DNA from: Sympetrum striolatum
Lineage: Eukaryota > Arthropoda > Insecta > Odonata > Libellulidae
Assembly: GCA_947579665.1 (NCBI GenBank)
Contig: CANPUZ010000077.1
Coordinates: forward strand, 1-64,000
DNA: 64,000 nucleotides
Direction of reading: 5' to 3'
Positions 45,694 through 57,961 of this stretch are shown here, piece after piece. The notes under the pieces were generated by a model, which was given only the letters and a program-made list of their open reading frames with translations, did not search any database and was not told where the DNA came from. The position numbers and the translations under genes are program-made. Within the stretch, counting starts at the first letter, position 1, and every line of letters starts with the position of its first letter.

Positions 45694-46326
45694 AAAAAAT
45701 ATATTTTTTGCTTTTATCAAGAAAAGGGCATGAGGAAGATTCTCGTGGGGGTGTCATCTACAATGACACATGTCATTTCATCACGTAGAGAGGGCTATGG
45801 CCTATGGAGGGCATTTAGAACTTAGTCCAGAAGATGAAAGTATAGTTTCTTAGTCCACTTCTATGATCACCTTGATAATAGGAAAACTGTTGCTGTTCTT
45901 TCTGAATTTTCAATGTGTCCCATGTGCTTAGCATCATCTTCCACAAATGCAGGTTTCAAAGCTTTCTCTTGTTCATTGCCAAAATTTCACTCAGCTGGTT
46001 CTACTTGCACATCTGTCACTTACTGTACATATCTTTTCTTTCTGAATGAGTGCAGTCATGTCTAGTCCTCTCCCTTATGTCAACTCATTTCCATTTCAAT
46101 CCTTTATTCTTCAATTCTTTTGGCATTTTACTATGGTTAGGTGTTACTGTCCAAGAACAGTAAATTTTATTTTTCATTAGACTACTAAAAAAGGTTTGGG
46201 GAAGAGAATAAATTGTATGCTATTAGTTTATGACCATTCTGTGTCATGCTTTTTGTTAAGTTTTTCAAAGTAGTATTAGTTCCAGTTGTATCTTTTCAAT
46301 TTTTTATCTGCCCTCTCTATGATATA
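45694..46326. other. No gene recognised
   Basis: AT-rich sequence following the putative exon; it could be 3' UTR or intron. No clear polyadenylation site near a cleavage-like context was identified. Confidence 0.45.
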
Positions 46327-46440
46327 CAGTAGAAGTCCGTTATAACGAGAGCTGACAAAAATCGGAAAAGTACTCGTTATAACGCGATACTCGTTCTAGC
46401 CGATTTCTAACAATAAGTCTAATTAAGTCCGTCTTCTTGA
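46327..46440 (+). mobile_element. pogo/Tigger-like transposon terminus
   Basis: Preceded by TA, the sequence begins CAGTAGAAGTCCGTTATAAC and repeats CTCGTTATAACG shortly after, the typical start of pogo/Tigger elements. The opposite terminus was not found, so the inner border is arbitrary. Confidence 0.45.
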
Positions 46441-47400
46441 ATCCAAGGGCAGCGAATGCGTCCGAATGGAAATCTAGGGTTTTTAATTCCTACGCAAATG
46501 CTTAAGAATGCGTAAAAGAGTACGTTCGCCTCAAAAATATTATTTCATTGACTCATAAGCCGTAACCAAAGTGCGTCCTCTAACATAAAATGTGGATCAT
46601 TATTGCTAAATAATCGTCGAAAGTAATAATATCCCATTAGATAGTCGTATTAGTTAGGATTTGGTGATTTAGCTTAATAATTAAACGTGGCTTTCCAGTA
46701 GTGTAAGTAGTTGCGAGAGTGATGCTCGTTAGACATGAGCTTTTCTCCGGTGCCAGCAATTCTTCAACGCAGCTGATGAGAGCAGAATTCCTTCTTGTCT
46801 ACTCTCGTATATCTTTTTCCCCCACGGCAGCTCTCATCTTTCCTCTCTTATCCCCCAGGCACAAACAGGAACCTCACTGTTCAACTCCCACCCTTCAAAG
46901 CCATGTCACCTCTCGCTTCCGATACATGAATCGAGGGAACCAAGAAAAAAATGTTTTTCTTGTAATGGTGCTAATTTTTAGGGAAAAATAATCGGATAAA
47001 CTATGTAAGAACGAAAAGGATTTTATTTGAGACATTGTAATAAAGCAATATCACAATTTATGGCCGCTTGCAGGTACGTACTTGCATCCTTTAGTTTATT
47101 TTTAGTCCAAAGATATCGTCATTCCAGTCAATTCGCATTGTTTCCCAAAATGCTGTACTTAACGATAAATTCACTTTTTCAGAAACATTGAAAGTAAGAA
47201 TAAATTAACCTTAACAGAGGTTAGAAGAACTTAACAATAATCAATAAACATATATTGGTGTAAAAATCTGATTTCTCGATCTCACTCTACATAAAAAGCG
47301 TTTTATTTAAAAAATGAATCTATTCTTGTCTGTTTAAAGTTATTAATACAGTATTTGGTGACGAAATCTTCTACACGCTTTAAATTCATTAAATCGTCCA
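46441..47400. other. No gene recognised
   Basis: Possibly the interior of the pogo-like element in its first part. The frame at 46,719-46,991 has no recognisable domain. TTTATGGCCGCTTGCAGGT near 47,058 nearly recurs near 57,520. Confidence 0.4.
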
Positions 47401-47840
47401 CTGCAGTGCCGGATTTAGGCAGTGGGCAGAGTGGGCAGTGCCCATAGGCCTCCACCAAGGTGACAAAATGTCAAAAAAATTGTAAAAAAATGGGAAACAT
47501 AATGGGAATAATTTAAGTATAATAAATATAGAACATGGTTTATTAAGAGAAATAGATTTTAATGAAGTTATCGTTGATTTTGCTACCAAAAAATTCAGGA
47601 AAGTTAGTTTATAAGAGTTTTGTGCAATGTATACCTAACTATTTGTATTATTGCTTTCGAATGAAAAATTTTCTTTGATATACTCCAAAATATATCAAGT
47701 AGTCAAACCACAAATTTGTCCACCATTATTTCACTAATCCTTCCGATTCCTCGATCGTGGCCTTAAATATGAATTTCGCCAGATCGTCCAAAAAAGGCCT
47801 CCACCCGTTGGATTGCCCATAGGCCTCATATGTTACAAAG
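47401..47840. repeat. Possible hAT-type element remnant
   Basis: Starts around CAGTGCCGGATTTAGGCAG, a hAT-like terminus. TGCCCATAGGCCTC occurs near both ends in direct orientation. No inverted right terminus was found. Confidence 0.3.
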
Positions 47841-48843
47841 CTGCTAGTCAAAAATTGTCGATTTGCGCCTGAATATCAGAAGACACGGTCGCCGCGCCGG
47901 GCTCATCTATACGTTCGCTTCCGAAGCATTTGAGTTTTTGGATACGCGTGCCCTCAACTCGCTGTTTTTCAGCTTCGAATTCTCGAAAGTCGCCTTAAAA
48001 ATCGCCAGTCACCAATGCCCCATTTGGTCACCAAATAGTATGAAATCTCGCCAATTTGGCGACTTGTGCGCACATCTGGTCACCCTGGCGCATATTCTGA
48101 ATTTACCCGCTCAGGAAATAGGAATTTATCACTCTCGAAGAATCGATTCTATCCAATTCTATCATTGCTCTCGATTGCACTCATGGTAATGGCGGTAACG
48201 TTGAAATTGCTGGTTGGTTGAAATAAACGCAAGGATTTTCATCTGCTGAGGATGCAAGTGACTTAGATTTTTAAGGATTCGGATTCGAGGTGAAACACAA
48301 TGGATTCGAGGATTCGAAGATTCGAGAAAAGAGGCATTAATCGAGGGATTCGAGGATTCGAACGTCCCATCCCTACAAGTTTCCAATAGTTCACTTATGT
48401 AAACTACTATCTTGGAAAGTTTAATAAGTTGGCCTCATAAGCATTAAACTCCTCTAGTTTTCAATGCATTTATTTTTTAAAAGATTTGACTTATTTTTAG
48501 TAAGAAGCGGGCATGAATAAACTAGCCCCTGTAAGTTAGACATTTTTCGGTTTCTGGGCTGCCTTGGACCCACTCCCAATTGGCAAATCCTGGCTGCGCC
48601 ACTGCCACATCTGTATGAAGGCACTTGAAACTGTTGTTTTTTTAATGACACGATGTAGGCACACTAGGCGAAGAAGGATACAATGTCCGAATGTAAGAAC
48701 ATAACTGCGCTGGAAAAAGGATTATTTTAGGGTAATCTGAGTAAGCCCAAATCACAGTCATATAATCCACAATCAGCACTTTCAGCTGTAAGAATCACAT
48801 TAATCGCGCTAGAGGCTACTTTCCATTTTCCATGAACAATGTA
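47841..48843. other. No gene recognised; short GATTCGAG repeats
   Basis: At 48,266-48,361 the word GATTCGAGGATTCGA and variants recur several times. Near 48,560-48,605 the minus strand reads CAGTGGCGCAGCCAGGATTT, a common hAT-like terminus. No coding sequence was recognised. Confidence 0.45.
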
Positions 48844-49331
48844 CCGTAATTTTCCAATTATAATACGCACCCACTATAAGACGCACCCTCGTTATTACAA
48901 GCGCAATGTGAGAATTTTCTTATCACCATGTATAATACGTATTTGGCTTTTAGAGAATGGAATTCTACGCTATTATTCGCTTATGGTCATCTGCCATCAG
49001 CACCCGACAGATCACCGCGCAAGCATGGAATACTGCTAATGGATGGCTATCTCCCTTGCTCTTACCTTTGATTTCTCAATGTGACGATCTATCAGTAACA
49101 GGTTCTTGCCCTCTGAATTTTTGTTTTAATTTACTAATTTTATTAATATGCAGTGTTCTTTTCAGAATAAACGTGAATTCAGAATACATACATGTATCTT
49201 GAGTTATTTACTTCAAATGTCATCTACAGCCCGAATAAAACGATGATGTTTTTAACCATGTATAATACGCACCCTACCTTTTTGACGTATTTTCGTGGGA
49301 AAAAATGCGTACTATAAATGGAAAATTGAGG
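48844..49331. mobile_element. 488-bp MITE with TA target duplication
   Basis: TA (48,842-48,843) then CCGTAATTTTCCAATTATAA; the right end read in reverse begins CCTCAATTTTCCATTTATAG with TA at 49,332-49,333. The inverted termini match at about 20 of the first 25 positions. ACCATGTATAATACG occurs twice inside. The ends resemble those of the MITEs at 23,905 and 62,935 (ATAAGACGCACC versus ATAATACGCACC), so a distant relationship is possible. Confidence 0.65.
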
Positions 49332-49599
49332 TACTTATTTGCTTTTCGGGGGGAGGAACGGAAGAACCGTGGGACTGAATATTAGAATAATTGCTCTCGA
49401 AAAATAACGTAGTCGCAGTTGGTTCCAGTTTTCGAAGGTAGCCATAATCGCGGTCATTGAATCAGCAACCCGCCCATTGGGCAGAATACCGCCATTGGGA
49501 CTTTCAAACGCGCCCCTGAGAACCTGAAAATAGGCCAATTCGCGGATATCCGACCAATCTGGCAACCCTGGAAGAATTAGAAAACAAATAGGTACCTCT

Positions 49600-50053
49600 A
49601 GCTGTATAAGAGTGAAATACTTTAACAATAAAAAGTACGAGGCGGAAAACTTGAATATTCTTAACGAACACAATTTCCTTGTTTTTAAGAACATTTCACT
49701 AGTTTTTCTGTCAGTAATTCTACGAGGGATAAAATAACGTCCTTAGTGTAATCTTTAGATAACTGTTTTTCGTAATTTAAACCTTTTCCCCATTTCATTG
49801 CTTTTTATACCATTTTGTCATCCCTTTACTGATTTCGTTGAGCTTTGAATCGTGATTTATTCCTTATTGGCAAAAACAAAAACCTTTGGTCTTACTTATT
49901 CTTATTTCGGATTAAACAAATATTCGCGAAATCTCTTTTAATTCACTTTCTTAGGTAAATTTTCAGTTTCCAAACTGCAAATTTACCAACAACTACAAGA
50001 CAATGATCCTTAGAAGGTCACGCCTTCTGGCAGACATCACTAACAACACATCT
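49600..50053 (-). repeat. Possible LTR of a decayed gypsy-like element
   Basis: On the minus strand an AAGAAGGGAGATG purine tract is followed by TGTTGTTAGTGATG, the expected polypurine tract/LTR start. A TATAAAAAG box lies near 49,803-49,812. The far end of the LTR was not located, so the left border is a guess. Confidence 0.4.
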
Positions 50054-50404
50054 CCCTTCTTAAGTTGGTTGTGGCCACAGTTCAACATTGTTCTATCAAA
50101 CGTTCTGGTTTCTTTCGAGTTCGACCACTTCGCCTAACTTGCGGGTCTTGTTCTGGTTCGCTGTCTTGTCCATCTAGTCGCGTCTCATAAATTGGTTCTG
50201 GCTCAGGTCCAGCTTCTCTATCCTCATCTTCGAATGGATAAAAAGCTTCGGACTCATTTACATCAGGGAATGGAATAAGGCGAAAACGGTTTCGTCTTAC
50301 TGTTCTTCTCAGTGCCTACACTGTAGGATCGAGGTTCACCACTTTTCCCTTTTATGATTCCAGTTCGGCGCAAGTGTGTGATCCAAACTTTATCGCCTAC
50401 GATA
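49990..50404 (-). pseudogene. Ty3/gypsy integrase C-terminal tail remnant
   Basis: The minus strand encodes VGDKVWITHLRRTGIIKG, then PRSYSV, and after a frameshift near 50,325 continues RRNRFRLIPFPDVNESEAF and RSGRTRKKPERLIEQ. This is the pattern of the integrase C-terminal module (PRSYxV followed by RRNRxxL) of gypsy-type elements. The rest of the element is missing upstream. Confidence 0.65.
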
Positions 50405-53400
50405 TTTATTTATCTTGCTCAAGCAAAGGATAATAAATTGAAAACAAGGGTAAGGGTGTTCAGAAACTATTTTCCTTTGTGTTCTAAGTGTTTTTGTCTG
50501 TGGCCTTCACAAGGAAACAATAGGAGCTAATTCATGGGGGTGAGAGAGGAAGGGTCTTGGTAAAGAGAACGAAGCAGCCACTCCTCAGAATCAGTCTTAA
50601 ATTGTGGGGCCTCTTTTGGGCTAGATGCATGAGGTGGCTTTAAAATGAGCATTATTTCTTAGATTTGGAGGGAGAAGTCCATTGACAAGGGAATGTGATT
50701 GGGCTACTTCATGAAAAGGGTGATAGATTGGAAAAATGGATGACAAAGTTTGTGCAGTAAATTTTACAGGTAATGAGGGAATAGAGTCGATTCTTTTTAA
50801 TTCCAAGAGATATATCTACAAAATAATAAGCAGGCTGGGATCCTGGATATTTATACAATTGATAAAACAATCTAAGTCATTTTAAGATAAAATAATGAAG
50901 TTAAGGAGTTATCCAGAAAGTCTTTTTTAAATGGGTCAGGCAGAGCAGAGAAATTAAGCCAACCTTTGAAAGGTTTCAATTTATGAGACACAGTTTGCAA
51001 GTTTTGTTTTCTTTATATACGGTGTAGGTGTTACACAAACTTTACCTCTTAAATAATATTAATGTTCAATTGTATTCCAAATTCATAGGTCATTAAGAAT
51101 ACAACTACCATTGCTCAAGTTGTCCCCTCTCAATGATTATCAATCTGCAGATATATCTCCCTTTAAAATTATTAGTATCAAATACATACTGTAGGATATA
51201 ATGATGTGTATAAGAATATGCATACTTTAAAACATACTTAAATTGGAGTTAAACTTCTTCTATTTCCTGCTAATGAAGAGCAATCAGGGCTGTTGTCTTT
51301 TTTCTATTACAATCGAATTTACCAGGTAGAAAGAAAAAACATTCTCTGATTTTGAACAAACCTTAAGATTTCCTCAAAAATTTCAATGTGCTAAAATCTT
51401 CAAAAAGGTATCTAAAATTTCAGAAGCAATAAAAAATTACAGTTGTTATTGAATACAATACTAGCCATTCTTCTTTAAAAAAAGGAAATGTTTAATTGAT
51501 TTAATAATTGAAGATTCTGCAGGTAATTTTACTTAAATTTAAATTTTAATTTATTAGACACTTTAGTATAGAAAGAGAACCAAAAAAAATATTTGCCTTT
51601 GGAGAAACAAATAATTTACTCATTATAACATTCTTGATTCTTTGCATAATACACTTATTCAACATTTACTCCACGGAACACAGCAGTTTAACAAATCTCA
51701 GTTATATGGTGATACTCTACAAAATTTGGCACAATAAATAATATTATAGTTTAAATAGTGATATTGAGAAGTCACATAATATACATTTAATATAAAAAGA
51801 ACAGGACCTTATATTTTCTTCAAGATGTCTTAATAGACTATGGGTTTCAGACTTGCAGTCATCACCACGTATATCACTGAAAATACTGACAAAATTACAC
51901 CCTTTTACATAGTTTTGAGGGTAAAAGATAGGGATGTAAAAAAGATGCCACAGTTTCTATGTTCTCAAGACAATTTCACTCCTTCCTCTACAACTGGCTG
52001 TGCAGGAGCCAAGAATCGATGGAGCTCGTGCAGCGATGCTACAGTAGATTATCACAAAAGTGAAAGAAGAATTCCTAAACTGGTAGTCTGTTGGTGTTTC
52101 TATGCCCTGACTTTGAGCTTTGACCGGTTTATCCCATGCAAAACACTGAATAATCTTCACATTTCGATTCCTGCACCTCCAAGTGGTCATTAAGTGTCTT
52201 TCTTATCTTTAAAACAAGATATTTTAAGACACAACAAGCATGGTGTGGAAACCAGCATTCGGAGGCGTGGCAATATATTCTCCCAAAAATAGGAAATATT
52301 TCCCAAGTAGGGGTACACAAGTACCCATCTCACTTAAGAATTATGTTGGGGTCAGTATTTCTAGAGCTGTACTGATAATGGCTGATGGCCCAAAACGGTC
52401 ATTCATTAAAAACTCTAAAAGAAAGTTCAAGGCCTAATTTTAAATAATTAAACAGAGTTCTTTAATTTCAGGTCAACTCAGATAGATTACAATTGAAATA
52501 GCAGTTTCCTAAAATATGATTCCTGTAAAAAAATAGCTATTGCTATATAATAGGAGTTCTCATTCCAATATTATGTTTTTTGCATTTATATTTAAGCCCT
52601 GAATTCTCCAGTGGTGTGTGGCAAGGGGTGTGAAACACTGGCATCCCTATGTTACCTGCACAGCAATTAGCTTCTCTAATACTTCACAAGGAAAATTACC
52701 AAAAGTAACTATCTGTCATGGCAAATACTTCCCTTTTATTATAATGAAATGAAGCCTAAGTAATAAATAGATATTTGTTCAAAGTATCCTTGGTTTGACT
52801 CTGGACAATTCGAATCATCTGTCATAAGAAATACAAGTAAGGTTCATTTTGATTGATTGCAGACATTGATTCTTCTGCAGAATTAAACCAGAAATAAAGG
52901 TGGTATGAAATCGAGATAAATACCAAAAGAAAGGATATTGGATACACATTATTATTTTGGCATTAGAATATCGTATTTGAGTCTAAATTTAGAGAACTAT
53001 GGCAAAATGAACAAAAATTTTGTGAAATTTCTTCACAGTAAACAAACCAGTCCCCTGATGACCAAGGGGATTGTTGAATTCAAGCTTATGCGTATTCTCA
53101 TTAGAAAACACAGGGATTTTATCTCCATACCGAATTTACGGTAGAGACTCATGTCAAATATTATGAAAAGAGGGCAATTTACTGAGATGTCAACATATGC
53201 AAATAATGAATCATAAGTAGCTGGGACAAAATTATGGCCATTTTACAATTTTTTCGAGAAGATTTTTAAGGAACTCCCAGTAGAGTAAATAATCCAAAAT
53301 CACGAAGAGCCCAAACAATGTACTCTTCTGTATTAATAATTGTAGAAATGTCACCAATGAGCGTGAGTTCAATGCCAGGTGGGCGCAAAACTTCCGTTTT

Positions 53401-53690
53401 AAATAATTGCGGTGATTTTTAATTATTTTTCCCTAACGACAAAGGTGATTGACAAAATCAACTCTCATCTGAATATATGGGAAAGATATGCTCATAAAAA
53501 ATGTATAAAGAAGAAAATAAAAACATTAGTAACATGAAAGTAAGAAACTTTTGTACTCTTCTACCGCAATTTTATTATGGCAAAATGTTTTGCTAGTGAT
53601 CAAGCATCATCATGCAAAAAACCTTTTTTTCCTTTTTTCAAATATTTAGGAAACCAGGAAGGGGGGGGGAAGTGTTAGAGAAGGGGTTTT
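50405..53690. other. No gene recognised
   Basis: Over 3 kb of AT-rich sequence. Frames of 60-117 codons at 51,840-52,437 occur on both strands with no recognisable domain; part of this could be untranslated host sequence. A G9 run is at about 53,659-53,668. Confidence 0.5.
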
Positions 53691-53691
53691 T

Positions 53692-54010
53692 TCAGGAAGT
53701 AAAGAGATTACTTGGAAGGGAAAGAAGGGTCAAGAGATTGGGATAAACGTGCGCATTTGTAAGGTTTTTATTATTAGAGCAGCACACTATTTCCATTTCC
53801 TCTAGGAGGTCCGAGCTACGGCTATCCCAATGAAGGCATTTCGGGATGAACGTGCTATTGTGTCCTTCTTTCAGCAGATGCACGGCAAAGTTTGACCTTG
53901 GTGACCCCCTCTATAGACGGAAATCCCAGTTGTTCTCCTTGGCTTTTGTTTTAAGCAATCTTCGAATGTACCACGCATCACAGGTCTCACAACAAATTTA
54001 TAACACCCCT
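53692..54010 (-). pseudogene. Penelope-like element, GIY-YIG endonuclease C-terminus
   Basis: The minus strand reads, in one frame with one stop, CETCDAWYIRRLLKTKAKEN, then SNFAVHLLKEGHNSTF and LLEEMEI. A C..C pair, then SxFAxHLLxxGH and LxxLEExEI are the landmarks of the GIY-YIG endonuclease domain that ends Penelope-like polyproteins. A stop at about 53,920 and general decay make it inactive. The neighbouring Penelope pieces are in different orientations, so the copy is scrambled. Confidence 0.6.
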
Positions 54011-54329
54011 CTGCATTACACATTGCATACATGCTGCATATATGTTGCCATAATAAAAGTCTGGATGTGTACAAAACAGTCTTTCTTTCATTGCAATGGC
54101 CTTCCACATGGTAACACCTTCCCACATTATTTATATCAAAATCAATCGAAAGGTAGCAATGTATACAAGCACGATATTTTTGTAGCAATCAAATAAACAA
54201 AAACTCTATAATAACCGTAAACAAGCACTATTTGTGACAATGGAAAATACCCTTGGACATTAGAAAAGATCACTAGATAGCAACATATTTTTAGTTATCA
54301 CAAAACAAACTTTATAATTTCCACAATAA

Positions 54330-54375
54330 AACTTTAATAGACGACCGGTTTCAGCTACAAGCTATCATCAGGTAA
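54330..54375 (-). ncRNA. Hammerhead-ribozyme-like motif of a Penelope-like element
   Basis: The minus strand has CTGATGA (54,371-54,365), an AGCT-TGT-AGCT hairpin, GAAA (54,52-49 within 54,349-54,352), the palindromic ACCGGT, and GTC (54,42-40) where self-cleavage would occur. The CUGAUGA/GAAA core and very short stem III are the layout reported for hammerheads in Penelope-like elements. Reservations: an extra U between CUGAUGA and stem II, and weak pairing for stem I. It lies between two Penelope-like coding fragments. Confidence 0.5.
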
Positions 54376-54397
54376 AACATTATCGGAAATGTGATGA

Positions 54398-54740
54398 CGT
54401 GATTTTAAAAATTTGGTTGTGGATTATGAAGTTGCCCTCCATAGTGAAAGCATTACAACCAAATGCATTTTTGCTGAAACTATTCGCAAATGGTATTCTT
54501 CTTATGTGGCCCCTAAGAGAGAAACAAATGTTCTGCTAGTGAGAAGTTTCCTGAAAAATAACGATCTCCTGGTTGTGAAAGTAGATAAAGGGATATGTTG
54601 TGTAGTTTTGGACAGAGCACTTTACATTTCTAAGTATTTTGATTTCATAAATGCAAACAATGTAGTGGTATAAACTAAGGATCTGCAAGATTGCTCAGAA
54701 TGTTTTCTAAAAGTAGACATGTTAACTTATCAAAATTTAA
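54398..54740 (+). pseudogene. Penelope-like element, N-terminal reverse transcriptase fragment
   Basis: A frame of 86 codons (54,413-54,673) contains VAPKRETNVLLVRSFLKNND, VVKVDKGICCVVLDR and a Y..K pattern. This corresponds to the conserved PLE block in which a KxDKGxxxVV motif precedes the reverse transcriptase core; the Asn after the Gly is Ile here. After the stop at 54,671 similar sequence continues briefly in another frame. The catalytic core is absent. Confidence 0.6.
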
Positions 54741-55892
54741 TAGTATAAGATATTCATGTTTAGTTGCAATTTTCACAGTCATAGGCTTATTTTCTTTTGA
54801 AGAATAAAATTCGAAGGAAGTCGTGTAGAGGAGAGATAAGCACCAAAATAACAAGTATATAGATACTAACTTTGGTTGTGGAAATTGATTTTTTAATCCA
54901 AATTTCAAAAATGTTGACAAAATATGCAAAACGTCTACAAACATTTTGAGAATGTAAACACCTAGTCACCCTGAAGTCCAATGTGATTGTTAAATCAAAG
55001 CTCATGGTGTTACATTAGAAAGCATAGAGAATTTATTAATATTTCAAATTTATGGTCTGTATTAATTATAACCTATGTGAAGAAAGGGTAATTTTCTTAG
55101 AATTTTGTTGGAGAAAATTCCATTCCAGATAATGACCAGGGTCAGGGAATTTCAAAAACAACTGACAATTTCAACATTTATCTCAATATCACTTGCCACA
55201 AGTTCATGAGAAATAAAAAAGTTGTAAACAACACAAATTAGGGTGCCTAACAAATTTCCTCCACTTAAACATTTTTTTTGCTTAGTTATAGTTTCTCTAA
55301 ACTAAATTAGATGAGATTTTTACAAGTGCAAATGATACAGAGAGAAACTAAGGCAAAGAACCAGAATTTTATATAGGATTGGTAGAGAGTAAAAGCAGTT
55401 TTAAAAAAGATCATGAGTGATAAAATTGGGATAAATATTCCTAAACTTTATGTTGATATAGTACGTATATTACATAAAACAAATGCATACATGAAACTCT
55501 TGCTTGATGAGAATATGTGAATATTATGTAATAATATTATGGAATAATATGGAAATAAAGCTTCTATAAGACGAAGAACCAAAGAATAACGTCAGACGTA
55601 ATAGTTTGACTGATGGTATTGAGAGGTTAATCTACTTCCCCTGTTTAGAATCAAATGTACTTCAGCTAGTCTATACATATATAAGCAGAAGCTCTATTGC
55701 TGTGAAGATGTACACACATTAAAATAGTTAATACCTCCTGACTGGAATGTTATAAGAGCCAATATCAACCGCTTCCCAAGATTTGGGAGTCAACACCCTC
55801 AGTTCTGAATACCTTCCACATGTTCAATTCTACTTTGTTAAATACATTAACCATTATTAACAATATAGACTCTTACCACAATTAAGTTTCAT
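54741..55892. other. No gene recognised
   Basis: AT-rich sequence with no recognisable coding or repeat structure. Confidence 0.5.
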
Positions 55893-57305
55893 GATTAATT
55901 AGAGAGCACGGATTCAGACCGGGCTACTTATGCGAGATGCAGCTCCTCGGACTAGTTCAAGATGTAGCCGAATCTATGGATATACGGGAGGAAGTGGACG
56001 TCGTGGCAATTGATAAAATTGATAAGGTCCCACATAATCTACTTTTAGCGAAGGTATGTGAGTTAAACATTTACCATCGTGTATTACGCAGAATAGAAAA
56101 TGTTTTTGAAAGAGAGAACAAAGAGAGTCAGAATGGGCGACGTTTACTCAAAAGAGATAGAAGTCACCTCGGGCATCCCCCAGGGTAGCGTTCTCGGGCC
56201 ATTGTTATTCCTGATTTACATTAACGATCTACCTAATAATATGAAATCTGAAGTTAGACTGTTTGCTGATGACTGTATGTTATATAGAGGCATAAGTTAA
56301 GGACGGGACTGTGAAATATTACAAAGTGATTTAAAACAATTAGCTGAGTGGACTAAAGTAAATGGTAAATACTCGAATGTAAATATCTAGGCATTAAATT
56401 AGCCGTGAACCTTAAATAGGGTAGTCACATCGAGGATATTACTACTAAAGCATATAGAAATCTCCACTTTGTTATAAGAAACCTAAAATGGAGTGGAAGT
56501 GGACTCAGAGTAAGGGTGTATAAATCCCCAGTTAGGCCGATAATTGTGTATGCGACCAGTGTTTGGAACCCCCACGAAGTGGGTCTAAATAATAAACTCA
56601 AAGGTGTGCAAAGAAAGGCGGCTAGGTACTTAACCGGAAAGCACAAGAAGGACAAAAGTGTTAGTAAAATGTAAGAGTAGCTAGGAAGGGAATCATTATC
56701 GTCAAGACAGAAGATATCTAGGTTATCCAGAGTATTTAATGCGTGGAATATCAAAGATGGATGGGACAAATTACGAGAGGTTCCATTCTCCTAACTATAG
56801 ACGGTGCAGCGATCACAGATTAAAAATAAAGGAGTGTGAACAGAAAACCGATGTGGTGAAATATTCTTTTATCAATAGGTATAAGGGGATGGAATGCATT
56901 ACATGGAGAACTTCTCAATCCAAAGCCGGTGAATGTTGAAAATTTTAAAAAGAAGCTTAGAAGATTATGAAATTTAAATTGTTATAAGTATATGTATGTA
57001 TAAGGCAGAGTTTTAATCACTTTAATCCTTAGAATAAGAAAATGTTTCTAGGTAGTAAAATTAAATTATGTTATCTGTATCTGTGTGTGGTGAAGGTGTT
57101 TGTAATTTATTTGACTTGTTTGGCTTATTGTACTAATTAGGCTCATTGCTATTGCTAAGATGTGTACTCTCCACGGGAGGTTTATGGAGGGTTTTCCCTC
57201 CCGTCCTTAGGCGAATGCCGGACAGATTGTATTGTTACTCTCCCTCAACCGTTGCCACCTGGTATTAATACCAACTTGCAGCATTTAAATTAATAAATAA
57301 ATAAT
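55893..57305 (+). pseudogene. Decayed CR1/Jockey-like LINE, reverse transcriptase to 3' end
   Basis: In order, across several frames: HGFRPGYLCEMQLLGLVQDV (55,910-55,970), [40 protein letters not shown] (about 56,170-56,235), the FADDC active site (56,262-56,276), then GVQRKAARYLTGKHKK in the C-terminal region and a LINE-type tail. The 3' UTR runs into an AATAAATAAATAATTAAA tail. The reverse transcriptase lacks its usual DFSKAFD wording (IDKIDKVP here), indicating a small deletion, and has many stops. The 5' half including endonuclease is missing, as in common 5'-truncated LINE copies. Confidence 0.85.
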
Positions 57306-57643
57306 TAAATCGCTACTTGTGTGCTACCTCACAACCCCTCATGGCACCCACGATGAGGACAATTGCCCTCTCAAGTTCTCCATTTTTAGCTGAAAAGGTA
57401 AAAATCTCATTAAGTGTGATATTTCCAAGTATTACAGCATATTATCAGTTGCTTGTCATGCTTCAATGATGCTCAATGTATTGTAACATTTTCAACAGAA
57501 AATGGCATATGATACATTTATGGCCGGTTGCAGGTGCGATACATAAATACTCAATAAAGTTATATATCTATAATTCTTGGTAACCATTCAATAAGCTTTG
57601 CAGGAACATTCAATAAGTTTATGATTTCCGTAACTTATCAGAC
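57306..57643. other. No gene recognised
   Basis: Flank between the LINE tail and the solo LTR. Contains TTTATGGCCGGTTGCAGGT near 57,520, a near copy of a word at about 47,058. Confidence 0.4.
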
Positions 57644-57957
57644 TGCGGGTGGCGCGAGTGAACATTTACACAAACTTGATTTAAACATTTTATTGTGGAT
57701 CACAAATATGCGGAAGAACTACAGTAGCACTTTGACATCTATCATAGCACGAGGAGCGCTGGAACACAAGTCCTGCCTCGCCGGGGGCCAAAACAGTAGA
57801 GAGTCCGAGAGAGAGTGCGTAGGGCCAATCTGCGTTGGGGCCTCGCGTCCTTTTTTATCTCTTCCCTCTGGTGGTTGAAAGTTGGAGGCTCCGTCTGCTT
57901 TTAGATTTGGGGCCCGCGTCAAAAGTGGCGGCGGGCGCAGATAACTGAGTCGCCACA
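57644..57957 (-). mobile_element. Solo LTR with 4-bp target duplication
   Basis: 314 bp from TGCGGGTGGCG to CGCCACA on the plus strand (TG/CA ends), flanked by AGAC on both sides (57,640-57,643 and 57,958-57,961). On the minus strand the order GATAAAAAAGG (TATA-like), GC-rich start region, then AATAAAATG (polyadenylation-like) fits an LTR read in that direction. It is richer in GC than its surroundings. A 4-bp duplication is common for gypsy-group elements. It presumably arose by recombination between two LTRs of a lost element. Confidence 0.7.
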
Positions 57958-57961
57958 AGAC

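Noticed and set aside
51840..52437. Frames of 60-117 codons on both strands
   Set aside because: No domain, composition like the flanks, and overlapping frames on both strands; not supported as genes.
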